A stretch of 64,000 nt of DNA, taken from assembly GCF_000016065.1 (NCBI RefSeq), contig NC_009092.1, forward strand, positions 1,612,001-1,676,000. Direction: 5' to 3'. Below the pieces are notes generated by a model that did no database searches, was not told where the DNA came from, and worked only from the letters and a program-made list of their open reading frames with translations. Shown here piece after piece: positions 1 to 8,697 of this stretch. Made by a program: the position numbers and the translations under genes. Each line of letters opens with the position of its first letter. Positions within the stretch are counted from its first letter, which is position 1. This DNA comes from Shewanella loihica PV-4 (GTDB lineage Bacteria > Pseudomonadota > Gammaproteobacteria > Enterobacterales > Shewanellaceae).

Positions 1-1
1 A

Positions 2-514
2 GCTACTCGCGGTGTATCTAAAGATGGCAATGTGGTGAATTACAGCGATGCAAAAATGATGCTTACCGACCTTGAAAACATCAAGGCGGTAGGCCGTTTG
101 GTTGTTGATTTGTCTGCTATATCGATTGGTATCGAACAGGCCGATATTCAGCTTGAAGATCAAGATATTCTTTATGTGCCGTCGGTCAAGCAGACGATTG
201 CGGTAATGGGTGAGGTGCAACACGCTGCCACTCATAGGTTTAAAGAAGGCTTAACGTTAGATCAGTATCTTGAGATGTCTGGTGGAGCCAGAGAGCGCGC
301 CGATGAAGACAGAACCTACATTATTAAGGCAAATGGTTCGGTGCTCCTCCCGAATCGTTCAATGTGGTTTAGCAGTAATACTGAGCTCAATCCTGGTGAC
401 ACCATTATTGTACCGCTGGATACAGAGTATAAAGATAACCTCACACTCTGGACCCAGGTTACCGGCATTATTTATAACAGCGCCGTTGCATTGGCCACGA
501 TTGCCAAACTATAG
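2..514 (+). CDS. Polysaccharide export protein, OPX/Wza-like with SLBB domain (5' truncated by window)
   Basis: The reading frame is open to the left edge, so only the last 170 residues are visible and the true start lies outside the window. The visible part reads as soluble ligand-binding beta-grasp (SLBB) repeats: one segment around VPSVKQTIAVMGEV, followed by FKEGLTLDQYLEMSGG, the usual SLBB pattern of a strand followed by 'tl.dyl..aGG'. The C-terminus is hydrophobic (IIYNSAVALATIA). Such proteins form or gate the outer-membrane channel through which Wzx/Wzy-made polysaccharide leaves the cell. It is followed at 600 by a Wzz-like co-polymerase, the usual neighbour. The family assignment is good; whether it is a classical Wza or a longer multi-SLBB protein cannot be told from this fragment. 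Confidence 0.8.
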   Translation, partial: ATRGVSKDGNVVNYSDAKMMLTDLENIKAVGRLVVDLSAISIGIEQADIQLEDQDILYVPSVKQTIAVMGEVQHAATHRFKEGLTLDQYLEMSGGARERADEDRTYIIKANGSVLLPNRSMWFSSNTELNPGDTIIVPLDTEYKDNLTLWTQVTGIIYNSAVALATIAKL

Positions 515-599
515 CCTTTACTATGAGCACTTTGATGAGCTTAGTTATCGAAGTGCTTTGTTTCTTCTTAGGATAATGAGACTCAGAGACACAAATTCT

Positions 600-1574
600 A
601 TGTCCACCGAGATAAAAAACTACGGCGATGCCCAATTTTCCGATATGCGCGCTCAAGTACAACAAGCTAATGATGAAATAGACCTTAGAGAACTGTTTTC
701 AGTCATCTGGCAAGGCAAGTGGTTAATTATAGCCATAACGGCCGTATTTGCGATTGGTTCGGTTGTTTTTGCGATTATGCAGCCTAATATCTATAAATCT
801 GAGGCGCTTTTAGCCCCCGCAAGTGAGGAGCAAGGAGGCGGTTTAAGTGCTTTAGCTTCTCAGTTTGGCGGCTTAGCGAGTATGGCTGGTATTAACTTAG
901 GTAGCGGCGGTGGCGTTGATAAGACTAAGATGGCCATTGAGGTGATGAAATCGCGCCAGTTTGCGAGTGATTTCATTAAAAAGCACAATCTTTTACCTGA
1001 TTTGATGGCCGCAGAAAAATGGAACATGGCTGATAACGGCATTGTCTATGACAATGAGTTATATGATGTTGAATCAAAAAAATGGGTAAGAGAAGTTAAA
1101 GCCCCTTTCAAGCCTGAACCATCAATGCAGGAAGCTTTTAAAGAATTTAGCAAAGTAGTTAGTGTTAACTCAGCAAAGGACACTGGCATGGTAACCGTAT
1201 CTGTAGAGCATTTATCGCCAGCGGTTGCTCAACAATGGGTCAATTGGCTAGTTGAAGATATCAATAAAGTCATGAAAGAGCGTGATGTAGCAGAGGCTAT
1301 CCGCAGCAGCGACTTTTTAAACAAGCAAATTGCACAGACGAACGTTGCTGATATACGCGCTATTTTATACAAGCTAATCGAAGAGCAAGCCAAAACCATT
1401 ATGTTCGCTGAAGTACGTGATGAATATGTATTCAAGACGATCGACCCAGCATTGGTCCCTGAAGAAAAGGCCAAACCCAAAAGAGCACTAATATGTGTAT
1501 TAGGTACCATGCTAGGTGGTATGTTAGCTGTAATGCTGGTTCTTATAAAATATTTCGTAAGAAGAGAAAGCTAG
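600..1574 (+). CDS. Wzz/FepE-type chain-length determinant (polysaccharide co-polymerase)
   Basis: Predicted 324-residue inner-membrane protein that sets the chain length of Wzy-polymerised glycan. A cytoplasmic N-terminus with the family's DEIDLRELFSVIWQGKW pattern leads into a first membrane helix (about residues 38-60). A long periplasmic part, rich in Gly near its start (GGGLSALASQFGGLASM), follows. Near the C-terminus is the Pro-containing stretch PALVPEEKAKPKR before the second membrane helix (about 298-318), a hallmark of PCP proteins. The frame stays open upstream to about 270, overlapping the export gene, but homology to Wzz N-termini begins only after the ATG at 600; ATG 576 is an alternative. 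The chain is of usual length for Wzz and lacks any tyrosine-kinase domain. Confidence 0.85.
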   Translation: MSTEIKNYGDAQFSDMRAQVQQANDEIDLRELFSVIWQGKWLIIAITAVFAIGSVVFAIMQPNIYKSEALLAPASEEQGGGLSALASQFGGLASMAGINLGSGGGVDKTKMAIEVMKSRQFASDFIKKHNLLPDLMAAEKWNMADNGIVYDNELYDVESKKWVREVKAPFKPEPSMQEAFKEFSKVVSVNSAKDTGMVTVSVEHLSPAVAQQWVNWLVEDINKVMKERDVAEAIRSSDFLNKQIAQTNVADIRAILYKLIEEQAKTIMFAEVRDEYVFKTIDPALVPEEKAKPKRALICVLGTMLGGMLAVMLVLIKYFVRRES

Positions 1575-1747
1575 ACGAAAACTTTTAAGGGTCTATGGGG
1601 ACCAATGCTGTTTAATAAAGAGCAGAAAAAAGTAAAACCTAAGCTCTGTAAGGGATAACGAAGATTCGATTGTCTCAAAATGGATAAAAAGTGTCTCAGT
1701 TGGGTTTGAAAGACTGAGATGTGATAGTGAAATTTATCATTCCTAAA

Positions 1748-1766
1748 TAGCCATTTAGTATGGCTA
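1748..1766 (+). repeat. Perfect 7-bp hairpin just upstream of rmlB
   Basis: TAGCCAT and ATGGCTA flank a 5-base loop (TTAGT), ending 25 bases before the rmlB start codon. A second, weaker dyad (TCTCAGT/ACTGAGA) lies in the same 217-bp wzz-rmlB gap. There is no T-run after the stem, so it is not an obvious terminator. It may be an operator or an mRNA leader structure; the role is not known. Confidence 0.4.
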
Positions 1767-1791
1767 AATTCATCAAATTTGGTAGTAAAAA

Positions 1792-2889
1792 ATGAAGATT
1801 CTAGTCACAGGTGGAGCCGGATTTATCGGCTCTGCGGTCGTTCGTCATATTATCAACAATACACAAGATAGTGTAATTAATGTCGACAAGTTAACTTACG
1901 CTGGCAATCTTGAGTCACTCGTGAGCGTAGATAAAGATGAAAGATACGCTTTTGAGCAAGTTGATATCTGTGATCGAGCAGAATTAGATAGGGTCTTTAA
2001 TGAACACAAGCCTGATGCGGTAATGCACCTGGCTGCAGAGTCTCATGTTGATCGTTCAATTACAGGTCCCGCTGACTTTATTCAAACCAACATCGTTGGT
2101 ACTTATACCCTTCTTGAAGCGACTCGCGCATATTGGAATGAACTACCTGCTGATAAAAAGACAGCCTTTCGTTTTCATCATATTTCTACCGATGAGGTTT
2201 ATGGTGACTTACTTCATCCTGATGAAGTACAAAATCCAGACGAGTTACCCTTATTCACTGAAACCACTCCTTATGCCCCGAGTAGTCCGTATTCGGCATC
2301 GAAAGCATCTAGTGATCACCTTGTTCGCGCTTGGTTACGCACCTATGGTTTGCCAACAATTGTGACCAATTGCTCAAATAACTATGGTCCTTACCACTTT
2401 CCCGAAAAACTTATTCCTCTTGTGATTTTGAATGCATTGGAAGGCAAGTCTTTGCCTGTTTACGGCAAAGGTGACCAAATTCGTGATTGGTTATATGTAG
2501 AAGATCATGCTCGTGCGCTATATAAGGTGGTTACTGAAGGTGTTATTGGGGAAACCTATAACATTGGCGGTCACAATGAAAAGCAAAATTTGGAAGTCGT
2601 AAAAACCATCTGTTCTATTTTAGATGAGCTAATGCCTAAGGATGTTCCTTACTCAGAACAAATTACTTATGTAACAGATCGTCCAGGTCATGATCGTCGC
2701 TATGCCATAGATTCAAGCAAAATGAGTCAAGAGCTGAACTGGTTGCCTGAAGAGACCTTTGAAACAGGGCTTCGGAAAACGGTACAGTGGTATCTTGATA
2801 ACCAGGTTTGGAGTCAACGTGTGCAAGATGGTTCTTATCAAAGAGAACGTTTAGGTGTGATTAGTAACACTCAGGAAGGTGATAAATAA
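1792..2889 (+). CDS. rmlB: dTDP-glucose 4,6-dehydratase
   Basis: Second enzyme of dTDP-L-rhamnose synthesis, converting dTDP-glucose to dTDP-4-keto-6-deoxyglucose. It is a 365-residue extended SDR. The NAD-binding GGAGFIGS lies at residues 7-14, the catalytic Thr-Asp-Glu at 133-135 (ISTDEVYG) and the Tyr-x3-Lys pair at Y167/K171 (YSASK). Length is close to the 355-361 usual for RmlB. The gene opens an rmlBADC block; its TAA overlaps the rmlA ATG by one base (TAATG), which points to translational coupling. The product also supplies the 4-keto sugar that other branch enzymes could use. Confidence 0.97.
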   Translation: MKILVTGGAGFIGSAVVRHIINNTQDSVINVDKLTYAGNLESLVSVDKDERYAFEQVDICDRAELDRVFNEHKPDAVMHLAAESHVDRSITGPADFIQTNIVGTYTLLEATRAYWNELPADKKTAFRFHHISTDEVYGDLLHPDEVQNPDELPLFTETTPYAPSSPYSASKASSDHLVRAWLRTYGLPTIVTNCSNNYGPYHFPEKLIPLVILNALEGKSLPVYGKGDQIRDWLYVEDHARALYKVVTEGVIGETYNIGGHNEKQNLEVVKTICSILDELMPKDVPYSEQITYVTDRPGHDRRYAIDSSKMSQELNWLPEETFETGLRKTVQWYLDNQVWSQRVQDGSYQRERLGVISNTQEGDK

Positions 2890-3764
2890 TGAAAGGCATT
2901 GTTTTAGCCGGTGGCTCAGGAACGCGATTATACCCTTTGACTAGAGGCATATCTAAGCAATTGTTGCCCGTTTACGACAAACCAATGATTTATTACCCTA
3001 TATCAACGCTGATGTTGGCAGGTATCCGGGACATTTTGATCATTACAACGCCTGAAGATAATGAAAGCTTTAAACGCCTGCTAGGTGATGGTAGTAATTA
3101 CGGAATTAATCTTGAGTATGCCATTCAAGAAAGACCTGATGGTTTAGCACAAGCCTTTACTATTGGCGAAGACTTTATAGGTGATGATAGTTGCTGTTTA
3201 GTGTTAGGTGACAATATTTTTTATGGTCAATCTTTTACTAAAATGCTACTAAATGCGGCTAATCGTGAGCAGGGGGCGACGGTATTTGGATATCAGGTGA
3301 AAGATCCAGAGCGTTTTGGCGTGGTAGAGTTTGACGATGATATGCGCGCTGTTTCTATAGAGGAAAAACCACAGAATCCAAAGTCCGATTATGCTGTAAC
3401 AGGTTTGTATTTCTACGATAACCGTGTTGTTGAATTGGCAAAACAGGTGGAACCTTCTGAACGCGGAGAATTAGAAATTACAACGCTCAATGAAATGTAC
3501 CTTAACCATGGTTCTTTGAATGTAGAGCTTTTAGGTCGTGGTTTTGCATGGTTAGACACTGGAACACATGAAAGTTTGCATGAGGCAGCTTCATTTGTTC
3601 AAACATTAGAGCATGTACAAGGATTAAAGGTTGCCTGTTTAGAAGAAATAGCATTTCAACAGGGCTGGTTAAATCAAGAAGATTTATTACGAATTGCAGA
3701 GCCTATGTTGAAAAACGATTATGGTCAGTATCTACATAAATTAGCTACAAAGTCTGATAAATAG
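2889..3764 (+). CDS. rmlA: Glucose-1-phosphate thymidylyltransferase
   Basis: Makes dTDP-glucose from glucose-1-phosphate and dTTP, the first committed step to dTDP-rhamnose. The 291-residue product begins with the nucleotidyltransferase signature [11 protein letters not shown] (about residues 6-16), then [16 protein letters not shown]. The metal-binding LGDNIFYG and the EEKP and [10 protein letters not shown] motifs follow at the expected places. Full length and intact, unlike the frameshifted paralogue at 21006-21903. It overlaps rmlB by one base and is followed by rmlD after 9 bases. Confidence 0.97.
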   Translation: MKGIVLAGGSGTRLYPLTRGISKQLLPVYDKPMIYYPISTLMLAGIRDILIITTPEDNESFKRLLGDGSNYGINLEYAIQERPDGLAQAFTIGEDFIGDDSCCLVLGDNIFYGQSFTKMLLNAANREQGATVFGYQVKDPERFGVVEFDDDMRAVSIEEKPQNPKSDYAVTGLYFYDNRVVELAKQVEPSERGELEITTLNEMYLNHGSLNVELLGRGFAWLDTGTHESLHEAASFVQTLEHVQGLKVACLEEIAFQQGWLNQEDLLRIAEPMLKNDYGQYLHKLATKSDK

Positions 3765-3773
3765 CGAGTCATC

Positions 3774-4640
3774 ATGAAAGTGTTAGTTACAGGATGCAAT
3801 GGGCAAGTTGGTCATTGTTTAGTTGAACAATTACAAGGTAAGGCTGAAATCTTAGCTGTAGATGCACAAGAGTTAGATATTACTCAACAGCAAGCGGTTA
3901 ACGATGTAGTTAATAAATTTATACCTGATGTAATTATCAATGCTGCTGCCCATACGGCTGTTGATCGAGCTGAAACAGAGCAAGAACAGTCGTATAAAGT
4001 GAATTGTGATGGGCCGAAGTATTTGGCGCAAGCAGCACAATCCATTGGGGCATCAATCTTACATATATCGACAGATTATGTATTTGAAGGCAATAAAGAT
4101 GGCTTATATAACGAAGAGGATGTAACAAACCCTCAAGGTGTATATGGCGCAAGTAAATTAGCGGGAGAGCAGGCTGTTATACAAGCGTGTGAAAAACACA
4201 TCATCCTTCGAACTGCTTGGGTATTTGGTCAGCATGGAAATAATTTTGTTAAAACTATGCTTCGTTTAGGGCAAGAACGCGATTCATTAAGTATTGTTGG
4301 AGATCAGTTTGGTGGACCAACCTATGCCGCTGATATAGCCGTGGCATTAATCCATATCGCACAACAGGCGCATGCCGGAAAAAATGCTTGGGGAGTTTAT
4401 CATTTCTCAGGTATGCCTCATGTAAATTGGTATCAATTTGCTGACGCAATTTTTACTAAAGCTGTTGAGCAAAATATATTGGAAAAAGCACCAACTTTAA
4501 CATCTATCTCTACTCTCCAATATCCAACACCAGCGAAAAGACCGACTAATTCAAAGCTGGATTGTCACAAGATAAAAAGTATTTTTGGCATTTTACCAAG
4601 TGACTGGGTAAAAGCATTAACCGAAATTAAAGAATATTAA
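3774..4640 (+). CDS. rmlD: dTDP-4-dehydrorhamnose reductase
   Basis: Last enzyme of the dTDP-L-rhamnose pathway: NAD(P)H-dependent reduction of dTDP-4-keto-L-rhamnose. The 288-residue SDR starts with the GCNGQVG nucleotide loop (about residues 7-13), has the STDYVFEG motif with the family's active-site Thr/Asp, and YGASKLAGE as the catalytic Tyr/Lys segment, followed by RTAWVFG. It sits 9 bases after rmlA and 2 bases before rmlC. The order B-A-D-C rather than B-D-A-C is common outside the enterics. Confidence 0.96.
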   Translation: MKVLVTGCNGQVGHCLVEQLQGKAEILAVDAQELDITQQQAVNDVVNKFIPDVIINAAAHTAVDRAETEQEQSYKVNCDGPKYLAQAAQSIGASILHISTDYVFEGNKDGLYNEEDVTNPQGVYGASKLAGEQAVIQACEKHIILRTAWVFGQHGNNFVKTMLRLGQERDSLSIVGDQFGGPTYAADIAVALIHIAQQAHAGKNAWGVYHFSGMPHVNWYQFADAIFTKAVEQNILEKAPTLTSISTLQYPTPAKRPTNSKLDCHKIKSIFGILPSDWVKALTEIKEY

Positions 4641-4642
4641 GC

Positions 4643-5188
4643 ATGAAAATAATCGATACTAAAATTCCAGATGTAAAAATCATTGAGCCAACAGTATTTG
4701 GTGATGAACGTGGTTTCTTTATGGAAACATGGAACCAAAAACGTTTTGAAGAGTTGGTGACAGGTAAACATACTCAGTTTGTACAAGATAACCACTCTAA
4801 ATCTAAAAAAGGAATTTTACGAGGCTTACATTACCAAACTGAAAATACTCAAGGGAAGCTAGTTAGAGTTATTTACGGTGAGGTATTCGATGTCGCTGTG
4901 GATATTAGAAAAGGTTCACCAACATTTGGTAAATGGGTAGGAGAGTACTTATCTGCTGAGAATAATCGACAGTTATGGGTTCCAGAGGGATTTGCACATG
5001 GTTTTTATGTCACAAGTGAACATGCTGAGTTTGTATATAAGTGTACAGATTATTATAACCCTCATATGGAGTGCTCAATTCAGTGGGACGATAAGTTTTT
5101 GTCAATAGAGTGGCCGTTTGAAAGCGAGCCAATTTTGTCTTCTAAAGACTCAAATTGTTTAGGTATGAACGAACAGGTATTATTGTAG
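4643..5188 (+). CDS. rmlC: dTDP-4-dehydrorhamnose 3,5-epimerase
   Basis: Double epimerase acting between RmlB and RmlD. The 181-residue cupin carries the family signature FVQDNHSKSKKGILRGLHYQ (catalytic His in the RGLHYQ part), DVAVDIRKGSPTFG, and LWVPEGFAHGFYV. Size is typical (180-185). It starts 2 bases after rmlD, and its TAG shares one base with the GTG start of the next glycosyltransferase gene, so the rml block and the downstream transferase are probably one transcript. Confidence 0.96.
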   Translation: MKIIDTKIPDVKIIEPTVFGDERGFFMETWNQKRFEELVTGKHTQFVQDNHSKSKKGILRGLHYQTENTQGKLVRVIYGEVFDVAVDIRKGSPTFGKWVGEYLSAENNRQLWVPEGFAHGFYVTSEHAEFVYKCTDYYNPHMECSIQWDDKFLSIEWPFESEPILSSKDSNCLGMNEQVLL

Positions 5189-6246
5189 TGAGAAAAGTAG
5201 TAGTTGTGGGGACTGTGGGTATACCTGCATGTTATGGAGGCTTCGAGTCACTTGTCGAGAATTTAACAAAGAATTCATCAGCTGAAATAAAGTATGAGGT
5301 CATTTGTTCATCAAATTCTTATCCTGAAAAAAAAATAGAGTATAATGGAGCAAAGCTATCTTATATACCGTTAAGCGCAAATGGTATGCAAAGTATTTTC
5401 TATGATATCGTTTCGCTGATTAAATGTATTTTTTCTCGTCCCGATGTCGTTTTAGTATTAGGGGTTTCTGGGTGTATTTTTCTTCCATTTTTTAAGTTGT
5501 TTTCTAGAGCAAGAGTGATAACAAATATTGACGGATTAGAATGGAAGAGAGATAAGTGGGGTAGTCTCCCTCGAAAGTTTCTTAAGATCTCAGAGAAAAT
5601 GGCAGTTAAGTTTTCTGATGTTGTTGTGACTGACAATAAGGCTATTAGCGATTATGTCTTGTATGAATATGGGATAAACAGCGAAACAATAGCTTACGGT
5701 GGTGATCATGCAATAATTGGTGGTCAACATCATCAGAATTTATCTGTTCAGGAATATGCTCTTGCTCTGTGCCGGATTGAACCTGAAAATAATGTAGCCA
5801 TGATTTTAGATGCGTTTTCAAAATCAAATAAAGTGCTAAAATTCATAGGAAATTGGGAGCATTCTGAATTCTCTCGTAAATTGAGAGAAAAATATTCAAC
5901 CTCAAAAAATATTCAACTTATTGATCCTATTTATGATCTAGATACATTGTTTAACCTTAGGAAGTCTAGTTCTATTTATATTCATGGTCACTCAGCTGGT
6001 GGGACTAATCCCTCCCTAGTAGAGATGATGCATTTTGGAAAACCTATTCTGGCGTTTGATTGTGATTTTAATCGTTACACTACTGATAATAGTGCCATTT
6101 ATTTTAAGAGTTCTAGTGAGTTAATAGATATTATTGATAGTGAGCATTATACGCGGTTTGAAAAAGTTGGAAATAAGATGGTTGAAGTAGCAAATCGATG
6201 TTACAAGTGGCAAAACGTTACGGAGCAGTATGAAAAACTTTACTAA
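5188..6246 (+). CDS. Glycosyltransferase with DUF1972 N-terminal domain, probable rhamnosyltransferase
   Basis: The 352-residue product opens with VVVVGTVGIPACYGGFE, the DUF1972 signature seen in Cps2T/WchF-type rhamnosyltransferases, and has a GT-B, GT4-like C-terminal half with HSAGGTNPSLVEMMHFGKP, the nucleotide-sugar binding E-x7-E-like region. I place the start at GTG 5188, one base inside the rmlC stop (TAGTG); an ATG at 5155 would add 11 non-homologous residues. Position directly after rmlC fits use of dTDP-rhamnose, but acceptor and linkage cannot be read from the sequence. Confidence 0.85.
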   Translation: MRKVVVVGTVGIPACYGGFESLVENLTKNSSAEIKYEVICSSNSYPEKKIEYNGAKLSYIPLSANGMQSIFYDIVSLIKCIFSRPDVVLVLGVSGCIFLPFFKLFSRARVITNIDGLEWKRDKWGSLPRKFLKISEKMAVKFSDVVVTDNKAISDYVLYEYGINSETIAYGGDHAIIGGQHHQNLSVQEYALALCRIEPENNVAMILDAFSKSNKVLKFIGNWEHSEFSRKLREKYSTSKNIQLIDPIYDLDTLFNLRKSSSIYIHGHSAGGTNPSLVEMMHFGKPILAFDCDFNRYTTDNSAIYFKSSSELIDIIDSEHYTRFEKVGNKMVEVANRCYKWQNVTEQYEKLY

Positions 6247-6273
6247 TTTTTTAAATGTTGACAGCCATAAATA

Positions 6274-7782
6274 ATGAATAAAAAAATCATCGTCAATACA
6301 TTGGCGTTATATTCACGTCAGGCGTTAGTTGTTTTAATAAATTTGTATGTTGTAAGGATCGTTTTAAATGAACTGGGAGTGTCAGATTATGGTGTTTATA
6401 ATGTAATATTAGGGGTTACAGCAATATTCTCCTTTATTCCTAGTGCTATGACTGTTTCAGTGCAACGGCAATTTGTTTTTTCTATAGAAAAAGGTAGGGA
6501 AAGTTTAAAGCGATGTTTTTCTTCCTGCTTAGTAATATATTTATTAATGATAGCTCTTTCTTCGATGTTGTTTTTTACATTTGGGAGTTTTTTTGTTAAA
6601 GAATATTTAGTAATTCCAGAGCAAAGACTCAGTCCTGCATTAACGCTGTTTTATTTTTCCATTGTTATTTTTATACTTTCTATAGCTACATCCCTTTTGA
6701 CTTCATTAGTTATATCTCATGAAAACATGAAGGTTTATGCAATTTTATCTGTCATTGAAGCACTGCTTAAATTGATGTCTGCCTTTATTCTTGCATATGA
6801 AATTGAGGATAAGTTAATAACATATGGCGCTCTTGTAATGCTGTCTTCTTTGATAGTTTTTATGCTGTATAATGTTGCATGCATAAAATACTATAAAAAA
6901 TATCGAATAAGTATTATTGGGTTTGACAAACAACTATTTGTAGATACTGTAAAATTTTCATCTTGGACACTGTTTGGCTTTTTTACATCAGTACTGCGTA
7001 CACATGCTACAACCCTACTGATTAATCAGTGGTTTAATCCTGTTGTTGTTGCTGCACGAGTTATTTCTAATACAATATCAAGTCAGCTTATGATATTTGC
7101 TAATAATCTTAACGTGAGTCTCTACCCCCCGATCGTGAGAAATTATGCAAATAAGGATGTAAATGGTGTCAACACCATTCTGATTGAGGGGAGTAAGATT
7201 TCCTTTTTTTTAGTTTGGTTATTAGCTCTTCCAATGCTTGTAGAGACTGAGTTTTTCCTTAAAGTGTGGTTGGTGACTCCACCAGTTGACTCAATATCAT
7301 TCACACGCCTTGCATTAATTGAGGCGCTTTTAATGTCGTTAGGCTTAGTAGTAGGAAGTGCTGCTAGAGCTACGGGAAAGATCAAGAAATATGAGTTAAT
7401 TTTAGGTGCGGTCCAAATTTTAACATTCGTTGTAACCGTGTTTGTATTATATATAGGGTACCCAGCTTACAGTGTATTTGTTATTGGTATTGTAACAAAT
7501 TTAATAATGCTTTTTTTGAGACTTTGTATTTTACAATTTTTGATGGGCTTTAGTATGAAAGCTTTTATTAGCAAGGTCTTGCCTACAGTAAGTTTTATGG
7601 TTATTACATCTTCTGTTTTTTCTGTTTTTCTTAGGCAAGAATTTCAAAATGGATGGGCTAGGGTCGTTGTTACTCTATTTATAGGTACATTTTTCTCCTT
7701 TCTAGTAATGTACAAATATGGTTTGAGCGCAGAGTTAAAGATTAAGCTTAAATCTAAATTAATCGATTGGATAAGACGATAA
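6274..7782 (+). CDS. wzx: Wzx-type polysaccharide flippase (MATE/MOP superfamily)
   Basis: A 502-residue very hydrophobic protein with about 12-14 predicted membrane helices. The N-terminus has the Wzx-like pattern of NTLALYSRQALVVLINLYVVRIVL followed by LGVSDYGVYNVILG. It is expected to move the lipid-linked repeat unit across the inner membrane to the Wzy polymerase. It starts 27 bases after the preceding transferase. The base composition is very AT-rich, as is typical for O-antigen flippases. The family is clear; substrate specificity is not. Confidence 0.88.
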   Translation: MNKKIIVNTLALYSRQALVVLINLYVVRIVLNELGVSDYGVYNVILGVTAIFSFIPSAMTVSVQRQFVFSIEKGRESLKRCFSSCLVIYLLMIALSSMLFFTFGSFFVKEYLVIPEQRLSPALTLFYFSIVIFILSIATSLLTSLVISHENMKVYAILSVIEALLKLMSAFILAYEIEDKLITYGALVMLSSLIVFMLYNVACIKYYKKYRISIIGFDKQLFVDTVKFSSWTLFGFFTSVLRTHATTLLINQWFNPVVVAARVISNTISSQLMIFANNLNVSLYPPIVRNYANKDVNGVNTILIEGSKISFFLVWLLALPMLVETEFFLKVWLVTPPVDSISFTRLALIEALLMSLGLVVGSAARATGKIKKYELILGAVQILTFVVTVFVLYIGYPAYSVFVIGIVTNLIMLFLRLCILQFLMGFSMKAFISKVLPTVSFMVITSSVFSVFLRQEFQNGWARVVVTLFIGTFFSFLVMYKYGLSAELKIKLKSKLIDWIRR

Positions 7783-7796
7783 GGAAGAGGTTTGTT

Positions 7797-8663
7797 TTGT
7801 CGATAATCAATAAAGCTTTTTATATAATAAAAAAAACTCTAATTGCTATTAATTCAATTAAACGTATTTATAAGCAAGGTGGGTATACTAAACTAGAAGT
7901 AAAGCAGGTATCAGGCGACGATTTGCTAAAAGGTAAAAAAATATTGGTAACAGGAGGTGGGTCCGGAATAGGGCTCGCAATAGCGAAAAGAGCATTAAAT
8001 CGTGGCGCATCTGTTTTGATATGTGGTAGAGACAAAATTAAGTTAGATAACGTAATTAAAGAAGTTGACGACTCAAATTTAAAGATGTTGTCACTTGATG
8101 TAAGTGATATTAGCTCGCATAAAGATAGCCTGGAACAGGCTGTACAGTTACTTGGTGGCGAAATCGATATCTTGGTTAATAACGCCGGTATCATTGATGG
8201 CGCAGATTTCTTGCAAGTGAGTGAGGAGACTTGGGATAGAATTTACGCTGTAAACTGTAAGGGGATGTATTTTTTATCACAATCGATTTGTAGTCGCTGG
8301 ATTAATAAGGGCTGCACTAATGGCCGCCGTATTTTAAATATTTCTTCTCAAGGTGGTTATGTCGCGGCTACTTATCCTTACAGATTAAGTAAATGGGATG
8401 TTGTTGGAATGACTCAGGGGCTTGCTTTGAAACTAGCTCCTTTAGGTATATTGGTTAATGGTTTGGCGCCTGGAATAGTTGCTACTGATATGCAAAAAGA
8501 TTTAGTAAAAGATGATACGAATGCCTTTTTGCCTTTGAATCCATTACAAAGACATGCGTCGCCAGATGAAATTGCTGAGCTCGCTGTGTTTTTAGTCAGC
8601 GACTCCTGTAGCTTTATTGTTGGACAAACGATCGTTTGTGATGGCGGGTTCATTCTTAAGTAA
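7797..8663 (+). CDS. Short-chain dehydrogenase/reductase in polysaccharide cluster
   Basis: NAD(P)-dependent oxidoreductase of the classical SDR type. After about 45 residues of a basic, partly hydrophobic N-terminal extension comes KKILVTGGGSGIGLAIA (the TGxxxGxG loop), then LVNNAGIIDGADF (NNAG), ILNISSQGGYVAATYPYRLSK (catalytic Ser, then Tyr-x3-Lys) and the closing VCDGGF. I chose the TTG at 7797 because AAGGAAGAGG lies 6 bases upstream; an upstream TTG at 7767 is also possible and would overlap wzx by 16 bases. It directly precedes a MenD-like ThDP enzyme, and the pair probably acts in sequence to make or modify a sugar or its substituent. Substrate unknown. Confidence 0.85.
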   Translation: MSIINKAFYIIKKTLIAINSIKRIYKQGGYTKLEVKQVSGDDLLKGKKILVTGGGSGIGLAIAKRALNRGASVLICGRDKIKLDNVIKEVDDSNLKMLSLDVSDISSHKDSLEQAVQLLGGEIDILVNNAGIIDGADFLQVSEETWDRIYAVNCKGMYFLSQSICSRWINKGCTNGRRILNISSQGGYVAATYPYRLSKWDVVGMTQGLALKLAPLGILVNGLAPGIVATDMQKDLVKDDTNAFLPLNPLQRHASPDEIAELAVFLVSDSCSFIVGQTIVCDGGFILK

Positions 8664-8697
8664 AGTATTTTATAAAAAATTTTTGGAGTAAGCATTG

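Noticed and set aside
270..599. Longer start for the Wzz gene
   Set aside because: The frame is open but overlaps the export gene in another frame, and the extra residues do not resemble Wzz proteins.
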